A DNA stretch of 8,711 nucleotides, from the NCBI GenBank assembly GCA_023409795.1, contig JAEYQX010000239.1:1-8711 (forward strand), written 5' to 3'. Below, in pieces: positions 1 to 5,411 of this stretch. Made by a program: the position numbers and the translations under genes. The stretch's first letter is position 1. Each line of letters begins with the position of its first letter. Origin of the DNA: Pseudomonadota bacterium. GTDB lineage: Bacteria > Pseudomonadota > Alphaproteobacteria > Caulobacterales > Caulobacteraceae. The notes below the pieces were generated by a model. The model was given only the letters and a program-made list of their open reading frames with translations. It did not search any database and was not told the origin of the DNA.

Positions 1-53
1 ATATCCACCAAGGCTGACCGTTCGCGCCCACCGCCCGCCGCCCACGTGTCTGG

Positions 54-76
54 ATCCTCGGCACAAGGCCGAGGAT
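54..76. repeat. REP-like inverted repeat downstream of ribF
   Basis: A perfect 9-bp inverted repeat, ATCCTCGGC at 54-62 and GCCGAGGAT at 68-76, is separated by a 5-nt loop. It is flanked by TGTCTGG on the left and GACGG on the right. From general knowledge, short palindromes built on 'ATCCTCGG...CCGAGGAT' followed by GACG recur between genes in many alphaproteobacterial genomes, so I read it as one copy of a dispersed repeat; only one copy lies in this window. It is about 70 bp beyond the ribF stop. It lacks a following T-tract on either strand, so it is not a classical intrinsic terminator, though it could stabilise the 3' end of the ribF transcript. Confidence 0.6.
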
Positions 77-144
77 GACGGGGGGAGAAGGTCACGCCAT
101 ATTATTCGCTCGTTCCGCCGAAGATGACGAAGCGAGGGGCGCGG

Positions 145-1077
145 CTAGCCCAGGACCGCCCGAGCGGCCGCTGCGTCCTGGTCGATCTGGACCTTCAGTT
201 CGTCCAGGCTGTCGAACTTCATTTCGCCGCGCAGGAAGGCGACCAGTTCGGTCTCGACCGTCTGGCCATACAGGCTGCCGTCGAAGTCCAGCAGCCAGAC
301 CTCCAGCAGGGGCGTCTCGATCTCGTACATGGGGCGGATGCCCAGGTTGGCGACGCCCTTGACCACGCGGCCATCGGGCAGGCGCGTGCGGGTGGCATAG
401 ACCCCATAGGCGGGGCGCATATAGTCGCCCATGGCGATGTTGGCGGTGGGCACGCCGATGGTGCGGCCGCGCTTGTCGCCGTGGATCACCTCGCCCTCGA
501 TGGCGAAGGGACGGCCCAGGATGTGGGCGGCGCGGTCCATGTCCCCGGCCTTCAGGGCCTCGCGCACAGCACTGGAGGACAGCTTCAGGCCAGAGGCATC
601 GTCGCGCCGCTCGCTGACCGAGACCGAGAACGCCATCTGCTCGCCATGCTGACGCAGACCCTCGGGCGAACCGGAGCGGCCCTTGCCATAGGTGAAGTCA
701 AAGCCGACGGCGGCGTGGGCGATGCCCAGGCCCTGGAACAGGACCCGGCGGGCGAACGCCTCGTCGCTCATGGCCGCCATCTCGGCGTCAAAGGGGATCA
801 GATAGAGGCGCTCGACCCCCAGGGGCTCCAGCGCCCGGGCCATCTGGCCGGCCGTCATCAGGCGGAAGGGCGCGGCGTCAGGCTGGAACAGGCGACGCGG
901 GTGGGGATCAAAGCTGACGACGCCCAGCGGCACACCCAGACGCCGGGCCGCCTCGCGCGCCGAGGCAATGACGGCCTGATGCCCACGGTGAACCCCGTCA
1001 AAGGCCCCCACGGCCACGGCGGCCCCGCGCAGCTCTGGCGGCAGGTCGCGCCAGTTGCGGATCACCTGAATCCCCAT
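145..1077 (-). CDS. ribF: Bifunctional riboflavin kinase / FAD synthetase RibF
   Basis: Phosphorylates riboflavin to FMN and adenylylates FMN to FAD in the cytoplasm. The predicted protein has 310 residues, the usual length (E. coli RibF is about 313). The N-terminal nucleotidyltransferase domain shows GAFDGVHRGH at 24-33 (HxGH, His30 and His33), SFDPHPR at 55-61 and the SSSxxR motif at 167-172. The C-terminal flavokinase domain shows the GRTIGVPTANI stretch at 204-214 (PTAN at 210-213) and LLEVWLLDFDGSLYG, with Glu259 as the expected catalytic base. The ATG at 1075-1077 was chosen over upstream in-frame starts because the protein then begins as the family does and AAAGGA lies 9 nt before it. 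It starts 20 nt after the stop of the MaoC-like gene, so it is the last gene of a three-gene minus-strand operon. Intact and ordinary. Confidence 0.96.
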   Translation of the reverse strand: MGIQVIRNWRDLPPELRGAAVAVGAFDGVHRGHQAVIASAREAARRLGVPLGVVSFDPHPRRLFQPDAAPFRLMTAGQMARALEPLGVERLYLIPFDAEMAAMSDEAFARRVLFQGLGIAHAAVGFDFTYGKGRSGSPEGLRQHGEQMAFSVSVSERRDDASGLKLSSSAVREALKAGDMDRAAHILGRPFAIEGEVIHGDKRGRTIGVPTANIAMGDYMRPAYGVYATRTRLPDGRVVKGVANLGIRPMYEIETPLLEVWLLDFDGSLYGQTVETELVAFLRGEMKFDSLDELKVQIDQDAAAARAVLG

Positions 1078-1086
1078 CTGCACCCG

Positions 1087-1092
1087 TCCTTT
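1087..1092 (-). promoter_or_regulatory. Ribosome binding site of ribF
   Basis: AAAGGA on the minus strand, 9 nt before the ATG at 1077, inside the 20-nt gap after the preceding stop codon. It supports the 1077 start and rules out longer forms that would run into the upstream gene. Confidence 0.7.
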
Positions 1093-1097
1093 CGGGC

Positions 1098-1559
1098 TTA
1101 GCGGGCCGAAGGCTTGCGGCGGCGCGGCACGCGGACCACGGCCAGGCCATCCATGATCAGCCGGTCCCCGACAAAGCCCTCGCACTTCAGCTGGGCGCGC
1201 GCCGATTCCTGTTCCAGCTCGACCACGGTGATGCGGATGCGCACGTCATCGCCGATCCGGACCGGGAAGTGGAACTCCAGCGTCTGGGAGATATAGATCG
1301 AGCCCGCGCCCGGCAGGATGGTCCCCACCACAGCCGAGCCAAAGGCGGCGCTGAGCAGGCCATGGGCGATGCGGCCGCGATAGGCCGTCTTGGCCGCAAA
1401 GGCCTCGTCCAGGTGGACCGGATTGAAGTCGTCCGAGGCCTCGGCGAACAGGCGGATGCGCTCTTCGCTGACATGGACGGTCTTCTCGGCTGCCATGCCG
1501 ACGTGGAGTTCGTCGAGGATGTAGCCGCCCGACGGATGCTGTGAAACGAGTTCAACCAT
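1098..1559 (-). CDS. MaoC-like (hot-dog fold) dehydratase / R-specific enoyl-CoA hydratase family
   Basis: A 153-residue single-domain protein of the MaoC/PhaJ hydratase family. The hydratase-2 signature is clear: FAEASDDFNPVHLDEAF at 38-54, with Asp44 and His49 in the positions of the catalytic Asp/His pair of PhaJ, then GRIAHGLL at 62-69. The later HFPVRIGDDVRIRITVVEL stretch (97-115) is the usual hot-dog strand region. By family, it would hydrate trans-2-enoyl-CoA or dehydrate (R)-3-hydroxyacyl-CoA; the actual substrate cannot be read from the sequence. Its N-terminus (GGYILDELHVGM at 11-22) also fits the family. The ATG at 1559 is preceded by AAAGG. It lies between the HAD gene (38-nt gap) and ribF (20-nt gap), so the three are probably cotranscribed; no metabolic link to riboflavin is evident. 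Confidence 0.9.
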   Translation of the reverse strand: MVELVSQHPSGGYILDELHVGMAAEKTVHVSEERIRLFAEASDDFNPVHLDEAFAAKTAYRGRIAHGLLSAAFGSAVVGTILPGAGSIYISQTLEFHFPVRIGDDVRIRITVVELEQESARAQLKCEGFVGDRLIMDGLAVVRVPRRRKPSAR

Positions 1560-1597
1560 AGGGGGCCTTTAAGCCAGCCGCGCGGAAATGGCGAGCC

Positions 1598-2467
1598 TCA
1601 CCAGACCAGATCCAGGGTGGCATAGCGGGCGTGGGTGCCCTCTTCGGCCAGCAAACGCCCGGCTCCGGCTGGATCCAGCGCCCCTTCGGCATCATGGGCG
1701 GCATCGCCATGAATCCCCTGGGCAACGAACAGGCAGTCCAGTTCCTGCTGGTTCGCACCCAGAACATCCGTCACAACCCCGTCACCGATGCACAGGACGC
1801 GCGAACGCTGGACCGGACGCCCCATCAGGGCCTCGGCCTCCTTCAGGGCCAGCTCATAGATGGGGGCATAGGGCTTGCCGGCCATCACCACCTTGCCGCC
1901 CATGGCTTCATACAGGTCAGCGATCGCCCCGCCGCAATAGATGATGGTGTCGCCACGACGCACGATGCGGTCCGGGTTGGCGCAGATCAGCTCCAGCCCC
2001 CGCTCGACCGCTGGCACCAGACGCTCGCGATAGTCCTCAGGCGTCTCGGTCGTGCCGTCATCGGGCCCGGTGACGGACAGGAAGCCCGCCTCGCCCGCGG
2101 CCCCGACCGTGGCCAGGCCCAGGCCTTCATACAGCACCGAATCGCGCTCGGGCCCGATGATCCAGGCCGGCCCGGGGGCCCGCTTGGCCAGTTCGGCCCG
2201 GGTGGCATCACCCGAGGTGACAAAAGCCTTCCAGCTGCTGCGGGGCACGTGCAGGGAATCCAGCTGGCTGATCACGTCGCTGGACGGGCGCGGCGAGTTG
2301 GAGACCAGGACGACATGGCCGCCCTTCTCGTTGAACCGGGTCAGGGCCCCGCAGGCGGCAGGCCAGGATTCGCGGCCATTGTGGATGACGCCCCAGACGT
2401 CACACAGCAGGATGTCATAGTCGTCGGCGACGGCCGACAGGTGAGGCAGGGCAACGGGCAGGGTCAT
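1598..2467 (-). CDS. TIGR01459 family HAD-type hydrolase (class IIA)
   Basis: A 289-residue HAD-superfamily phosphatase-like protein. Motif I is LLCDVWGVIHNG at 20-31, where the usual DxD is replaced by Asp23-Val-Trp25, as is typical of the TIGR01459 group. Motif II is HVVLVSNSPRPS at 51-62 (Ser56). Motif III/IV consists of the AGKPYAPIY lysine (Lys198) and CIGDGVVTD at 226-234 (Asp229, Asp234). The long insert between motifs II and III is the class IIA (NagD-like) cap. The family is common in Alphaproteobacteria and its substrate is unknown; the second Asp of motif I being Trp makes ordinary phosphatase chemistry uncertain. The ATG at 2467 matches the family N-terminus; a GTG at 2504-2506 would add 13 residues. 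No Shine-Dalgarno is seen before 2467, and a perfect -10 element sits 6 nt upstream, suggesting a leaderless transcript. First gene of the operon with the MaoC-like gene and ribF. Confidence 0.92.
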   Translation of the reverse strand: MTLPVALPHLSAVADDYDILLCDVWGVIHNGRESWPAACGALTRFNEKGGHVVLVSNSPRPSSDVISQLDSLHVPRSSWKAFVTSGDATRAELAKRAPGPAWIIGPERDSVLYEGLGLATVGAAGEAGFLSVTGPDDGTTETPEDYRERLVPAVERGLELICANPDRIVRRGDTIIYCGGAIADLYEAMGGKVVMAGKPYAPIYELALKEAEALMGRPVQRSRVLCIGDGVVTDVLGANQQELDCLFVAQGIHGDAAHDAEGALDPAGAGRLLAEEGTHARYATLDLVW

Positions 2468-2473
2468 GGGGGC

Positions 2474-2481
2474 GTTATAGC
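2474..2481 (-). promoter_or_regulatory. -10 element for the HAD-maoC-ribF operon (leaderless start)
   Basis: On the minus strand this reads GCTATAAC, matching all eight positions of the Caulobacter housekeeping -10 consensus GCTANAWC. The last base is separated by six nucleotides (2468-2473) from the ATG at 2467, so transcription would begin at about the A of the start codon. The -35 region is poor: the best 7-mers at suitable spacing match TTGACGS at only four of seven positions. Position relative to the ATG and the absence of a Shine-Dalgarno agree with a leaderless mRNA, but this is inference from consensus only. Confidence 0.5.
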
Positions 2482-2557
2482 CGCCACTGCAGCGGGGGAA
2501 AGTCACTGAGGCGGCAATCCAGAATGCTTTTGCCTCTTCGCCCCCGCCTCCCTTCCT

Positions 2558-2565
2558 GCTAACTC
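2558..2565 (+). promoter_or_regulatory. Candidate -10 element for lspA
   Basis: GCTAACTC matches GCTANAWC at seven of eight positions. Ten to eleven bases downstream is the lspA ATG at 2575, giving a predicted 5' leader of only about 0-5 nt; no Shine-Dalgarno is visible before that ATG. The -35 candidate TTCGCCC (2537-2543, spacer 14) matches only four of seven positions of TTGACGS, so the assignment is weak. Confidence 0.35.
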
Positions 2566-2574
2566 CCGTTCGAC

Positions 2575-3102
2575 ATGAAGATTACCCGCCACGCCTACCT
2601 CGCCTACGGCCTTGCCCTGGTCGTTATTGTGCTGGACCAGCTGACCAAGCTGCTGGTGCTGAACGCCATTGGCATCGAGCCGGTCTCGGCCATCCGTGAC
2701 GGAACCCATATCGCCGAGGTCCTGCCGCCCGTCTTCAACCTGACCTATGTGCTGAACACAGGCGTCAGCTTTGGCCTGTTCGGCGGCGGTGCCGGGCGCT
2801 GGGTGCTGAGCGTCTTCTCCATCGTCGTCGCCATAGCCTTGGCGGTCTGGGCGCTGCGGACCCGCCGTGGCCTGCTGCTGGCCGCGATCGGCCTGATCAT
2901 GGGCGGGGCTATCGGAAATGTGATCGACCGCATCCGGTTCGGCGGCGTGGTCGACTTCCTGGACTTCTCGGGGACGGGCCTGTTCCCCTGGATCTTCAAC
3001 ATCGCCGACAGCGGGATCACGGTCGGCGTGGTCCTGCTCATCCTCGACAGCTTTCTGTCCGAACGCCGCTCGACTGTTGGCGTGGCCACTGAAAAGTCGT
3101 AA
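2575..3102 (+). CDS. lspA: Lipoprotein signal peptidase II
   Basis: Inner-membrane aspartyl peptidase that cleaves the signal peptide of diacylglyceryl-modified prolipoproteins just before the lipidated Cys. The 175 residues fit the family. Four hydrophobic segments lie at about 9-30, 75-95, 99-114 and 138-160. The conserved blocks are all present: VIVLDQLTK at 17-25, NTGVSFG at 61-67, GNVIDRI at 114-120 with catalytic Asp118, and FNIADSGI at 141-148 with catalytic Asp145. The ATG is supported by the standard short cytoplasmic N-terminus (MKITRHAYLAYG). There is no recognisable Shine-Dalgarno, which fits the near-leaderless promoter proposed upstream. It is followed after 68 nt by a lipoprotein gene, a probable substrate. 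In many bacteria ileS directly precedes lspA; here it does not. Confidence 0.97.
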   Translation: MKITRHAYLAYGLALVVIVLDQLTKLLVLNAIGIEPVSAIRDGTHIAEVLPPVFNLTYVLNTGVSFGLFGGGAGRWVLSVFSIVVAIALAVWALRTRRGLLLAAIGLIMGGAIGNVIDRIRFGGVVDFLDFSGTGLFPWIFNIADSGITVGVVLLILDSFLSERRSTVGVATEKS

Positions 3103-3170
3103 TCACCCTCTCTGAACTATCGTCCCGAGCCTGCGCCACAGGGCGCGCCTCCCGGAGCCGAGCTGACCCT

Positions 3171-3740
3171 ATGACTAACCGTAGTGCCGCTACCCTGGCC
3201 GTCATCGCCACCGCCGTCCTGGGCCTTGGAGCCTGTTCGAGCGTGAAACAGAGCATCGGCCTCGCCAAGGTCGTGCCGGACGAGTTTCTGACCGTGTCGA
3301 CGGCTCCGCTGACGGTGCCGCCCGAGTATGGCCTGACCCCGCCGTCGCCGGGCCAGCCGCGTCCGCAGGAGCTGGCCCCTGAAAGCGCCGCCCGCCAGAT
3401 CCTGCTGGGCCAGCGCCAGGCCGTGACCCGCACCCCGGGCGAGCAGGCCCTGGCCAGCCAGGCCGGTGCCGACCGCGCCGACCCCCTGGCCCGCTTTGTC
3501 GTGGATGACGAGTTCGGCGACCTGGCCCACAAGGAAGAGTCCTGGGCCAACCGCGTCATGTTCTGGCGCAAGAATGACGCCGCCACCCAGGCTCCGACCC
3601 AGACCGTGGGTGCAGAGGGCATGCGCACCGTCGACGCCACCACCGAGCACGAGCGCCTGCAGGCCCTCACCGGCGGCCGCGAAGGCATCACCATCGTCCC
3701 GCGCCAGGACAACCGTCGCTTCAAGCTGCCGGGCCTCTAG
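3171..3740 (+). CDS. bamF: DUF3035 family lipoprotein, BamF-like outer-membrane assembly subunit
   Basis: A 189-residue predicted lipoprotein. The N-terminal signal (residues 1-21) ends in the lipobox L-G-A-C, with Cys22 as the lipidation site. The DUF3035 hallmark follows: VVPDEFLTVSTAPLTVPPEY at 34-53, then a Pro-rich stretch GLTPPSPGQPRPQEL. The rest is charged and has no membrane segment; a region at 108-133 (RFVVDDEFG through WANRVMFWRK) also looks conserved-family-like. From published work on Caulobacter crescentus, proteins of this family were named BamF, a lipoprotein of the outer-membrane beta-barrel assembly complex; the symbol is given on that basis and is less certain than the family. 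The gene follows lspA, whose product should process it, and is probably cotranscribed. GGAG occurs before the ATG but at a long spacing (about 13 nt). A strong intrinsic terminator follows at 3763-3796. Confidence 0.85.
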   Translation: MTNRSAATLAVIATAVLGLGACSSVKQSIGLAKVVPDEFLTVSTAPLTVPPEYGLTPPSPGQPRPQELAPESAARQILLGQRQAVTRTPGEQALASQAGADRADPLARFVVDDEFGDLAHKEESWANRVMFWRKNDAATQAPTQTVGAEGMRTVDATTEHERLQALTGGREGITIVPRQDNRRFKLPGL

Positions 3741-3762
3741 GGCTCCAGCGCCAACAAGCCTC

Positions 3763-3796
3763 AAAGGGCGCGGCTTTTCGCAGGCCGCGCCTTTTT
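3763..3796 (+). terminator. Intrinsic terminator after the lspA-bamF unit
   Basis: Perfect 8-bp GC stem GGCGCGGC (3767-3774) / GCCGCGCC (3784-3791), extended by a G-U pair and three A-U pairs (3763-3766 with 3792-3795), 9-nt loop, and a run of five T at 3792-3796. This ends the lspA-bamF transcript 22 nt after the second gene's stop. Confidence 0.9.
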
Positions 3797-3826
3797 CGTG
3801 CGCCATCCGCGCCTGAAGACAGCGGA

Positions 3827-3855
3827 TTGCCCGTCCCTGCGCTCAGGCCTAGGCT
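3827..3855 (+). promoter_or_regulatory. Weak candidate promoter for the YDH-repeat gene
   Basis: TTGCCC (3827-3832) and TAGGCT (3850-3855) are separated by 17 nt, the ideal sigma-70 spacing, with about 32 nt from the -10 to the ATG at 3888. The -10 matches TATAAT at only three of six positions. A promoter is expected here because a terminator lies just upstream, but these elements are weak. Confidence 0.25.
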
Positions 3856-3887
3856 GCGCCGTCATTTGCTTTTCTGCCGGAGTTTCC

Positions 3888-4268
3888 ATGATCGACAGCG
3901 ACGTTCGCGCCACCATCGCGGCCATCGCCCTGGCCCATGCCACGGACAAGGCGATCAGCGGACTGTTCGACCACAGCCAGAACCGGCTGGCCAAGGTGAC
4001 TGCGGTCTTTGACGGCCTGGCCTTTGACGGACTGGACCTGGCACGCCGGGCCAAGCTGTCCGGCACCTTGCCCGACATCTATGACCATGGCCGCTCCGGC
4101 TATATCCACCTGTCGCCGACGGGGGATCGCTACACCGTCTATGACCACAAGAGCGGCACCCATGCCTATGTGGTGGTCGCTGGCGAAACGGCCTCGCTCT
4201 ATGACCACGACGCCGCGACCTGGAGCCAATACAGCCTCAAGCCGGTCGAGGGTCTCGCCGCCTTCTGA
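3888..4268 (+). CDS. Protein of unknown function with three 20-residue YDH repeats
   Basis: I do not recognise this 126-residue protein. No signal peptide or membrane segment is visible, so it is probably cytoplasmic. Residues 1-60 look helical (VRATIAAIALAHATDKAISGLF and the FDGLAFDGLDLARRAKL stretch). Residues 65-126 hold three copies of a unit beginning Tyr-Asp-His at 65, 85 and 105, exactly 20 residues apart; each continues into alternating hydrophobic residues as in beta hairpins. A related FDH at 27-29 is out of register. The ATG at 3888 has GGAG five nt upstream (3879-3882), preferred over an in-frame GTG at 3798 that overlaps the terminator T-tract. Codon use resembles its neighbours. 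Its TGA directly abuts the TGA of ispH on the other strand. The histidines could bind metal or a ligand, which is speculation. Confidence 0.8.
   Translation: MIDSDVRATIAAIALAHATDKAISGLFDHSQNRLAKVTAVFDGLAFDGLDLARRAKLSGTLPDIYDHGRSGYIHLSPTGDRYTVYDHKSGTHAYVVVAGETASLYDHDAATWSQYSLKPVEGLAAF
4078..4259 (+). repeat. Three 60-bp in-frame coding repeats (YDH units)
   Basis: The ten bases TCTATGACCA recur at 4078, 4138 and 4198, an exact 60-bp period, within the C-terminal half of the 3888-4268 gene. Between these anchors the DNA has diverged, so this is an old internal duplication held by selection on the protein (Tyr-Asp-His at residues 65, 85, 105) rather than a recent satellite. Confidence 0.85.
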
Positions 4269-5264
4269 TCAGGCCGGGGCAGTGCCCGGCACGGGGTCCT
4301 GCAGCACGCGCGGCAGCTTGAAGGTGATGGTCTCGCGCGCGCCGTCATCCTCGCTGATGGTCACGTCGAAGCGCTGGCGCACGGCCGCGATCAGGCCCTC
4401 AACCAGGGGTTCGGGGGCCGAGGCCCCGGCGGTGACGCCCAGGACATCCACGCCGTCGAACCAGCTCCAGTCCACGTCCGAGGCATCATCGACCAGGCGG
4501 GCATCGCGCGCCCCGGCCTTCAGCGCCACGTCGACCAGCCGGGCCGAGTTGGAGGAATTCCTGGATCCGACCACCAGCACCAGGTCACACCCCGCGCCCA
4601 GGACCTTGACCGCCTCCTGGCGGTTGGTGGTGGCGTAGCAGATGTCTTCCTTGTGCGGGTCAGGCAGTTCGGGGAAGCGGCGCTTCAGGGTCGCCAGGAT
4701 ATCGGCGGTGTCGTCCACGGACAGGGTGGTCTGGGTGGCATAGGCCAGAGGCGCATCGCCGGGGCGCTCGAAACGCTCGGCGTCTTCCACGGTCTCGACC
4801 AGGCTGATGGCATCCTCGGGCAGCTGGCCCATGGTGCCCACGACCTCGGGGTGGCCGGCATGGCCGATCAGGATGATGTGGCGTCCGGCGCGGAAGTTGC
4901 GCTCAGCCTCGACATGGACCTTGGACACCAGAGGACAGGTGGCATCCAGATACAGCATCTGGCGCGCCTTGGCCGTGGCGGGCACCGACTTGGGCACGCC
5001 GTGGGCCGAAAACACCACCGGACGGTCGTCCGGGCATTCGTCCAGCTCCTTGACGAAGACCGCGCCCAGGGCCTTGAGCCGCTCGACCACATGGCGGTTG
5101 TGCACGATCTCATGGCGCACATAGACCGGGGCCCCGAACTTCTCGATGGCGCGCTCGACGATCTGGATGGCGCGGTCTACCCCGGCACAGAAGCCGCGCG
5201 GCGTGGCCAGGCGCACTTTCAGCGGGCGGATTTCGGTCAGGGCGGGCGTCGGGGAGGCGTTCAT
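4269..5264 (-). CDS. ispH: 4-hydroxy-3-methylbut-2-enyl diphosphate reductase
   Basis: Cytoplasmic iron-sulfur enzyme catalysing the last step of the MEP pathway, reduction of HMBPP to IPP and DMAPP. The 331 residues carry all three cluster-binding cysteines: Cys26 in PRGFCAGVDRA, Cys110 in DATCPLV and Cys209 in EDICYATTNRQ. Also present are EIVHN (His56 region), FSAHGVP (His88), GHAGHPEVVG with the catalytic Glu140, and the SRNSSNS phosphate-binding loop at 234-240. Slight extensions at both ends compared with E. coli IspH are normal for Alphaproteobacteria. The ATG at 5264 is preceded by AGG about 10 nt upstream. It is convergent with the YDH-repeat gene with no intergenic base between the two stop codons, and divergent from the exported-protein/argS pair. 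A -10-like GCTAAAGC lies on its strand at 5331-5338, without a good -35. Confidence 0.97.
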   Translation of the reverse strand: MNASPTPALTEIRPLKVRLATPRGFCAGVDRAIQIVERAIEKFGAPVYVRHEIVHNRHVVERLKALGAVFVKELDECPDDRPVVFSAHGVPKSVPATAKARQMLYLDATCPLVSKVHVEAERNFRAGRHIILIGHAGHPEVVGTMGQLPEDAISLVETVEDAERFERPGDAPLAYATQTTLSVDDTADILATLKRRFPELPDPHKEDICYATTNRQEAVKVLGAGCDLVLVVGSRNSSNSARLVDVALKAGARDARLVDDASDVDWSWFDGVDVLGVTAGASAPEPLVEGLIAAVRQRFDVTISEDDGARETITFKLPRVLQDPVPGTAPA

Positions 5265-5318
5265 GGGCAGAAACCTAGTCGTTTGAACGCCTAATCGCCA
5301 CTGGGGGAATGGTCGCGT

Positions 5319-5347
5319 TTGCCGCGCCTCGCTTTAGCCGCTATCAC
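5319..5347 (+). promoter_or_regulatory. Caulobacter-type housekeeping promoter upstream of the exported protein and argS
   Basis: TTGCCGC at 5319-5325 matches the -35 consensus TTGACGS at six of seven positions, and GCTATCAC at 5340-5347 matches the -10 consensus GCTANAWC at seven of eight, with a 14-nt spacer, inside the allowed 10-14. Transcription would start near 5354, leaving a leader of about 58 nt. A minus-strand -10-like GCTAAAGC (5331-5338) for ispH lies within the spacer, so the two divergent promoters may overlap and compete. Confidence 0.5.
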
Positions 5348-5411
5348 CGGTAAGCGTGGCATGGTTGGATATCCAGCCGTTCTGTGCTCCCTATCGACTG
5401 CCGGAAGATTG

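Noticed and set aside
1..144. A gene in the left edge of the window
   Set aside because: Short open frames crossing this region are Arg/Pro-rich and run into the ribF antisense; I see only the REP-like palindrome.
124..1101. Long plus-strand open frame (325 codons) opposite ribF
   Set aside because: It is the antisense shadow of ribF. Its composition follows the complement of ribF codons and it shows no family motif, whereas ribF has complete catalytic motifs.
2468..2506. GTG start at 2504-2506 adding 13 residues to the HAD protein
   Set aside because: The extra residues (MTFPRCSGGYNAP) do not fit the family N-terminus, and the ATG at 2467 is well placed for the -10 element.
1631..2509. Long plus-strand open frame (292 codons) opposite the HAD gene
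   Set aside because: Antisense shadow produced by high GC at third positions; no recognisable motifs or ribosome binding site.
3133..3146. Small hairpin GCGCC-ACAG-GGCGC between lspA and the DUF3035 gene
   Set aside because: The stem is only 5 bp with no T-tract, so it is not a terminator; such stems are common at this GC content.
3798..3887. GTG start at 3798 adding 30 residues to the YDH-repeat protein
   Set aside because: This start overlaps the 3' edge of the terminator, while the ATG at 3888 has GGAG at good spacing.
4653..5294. Plus-strand open frame opposite ispH
   Set aside because: Antisense shadow; ispH on the other strand carries all three cluster cysteines and full length.
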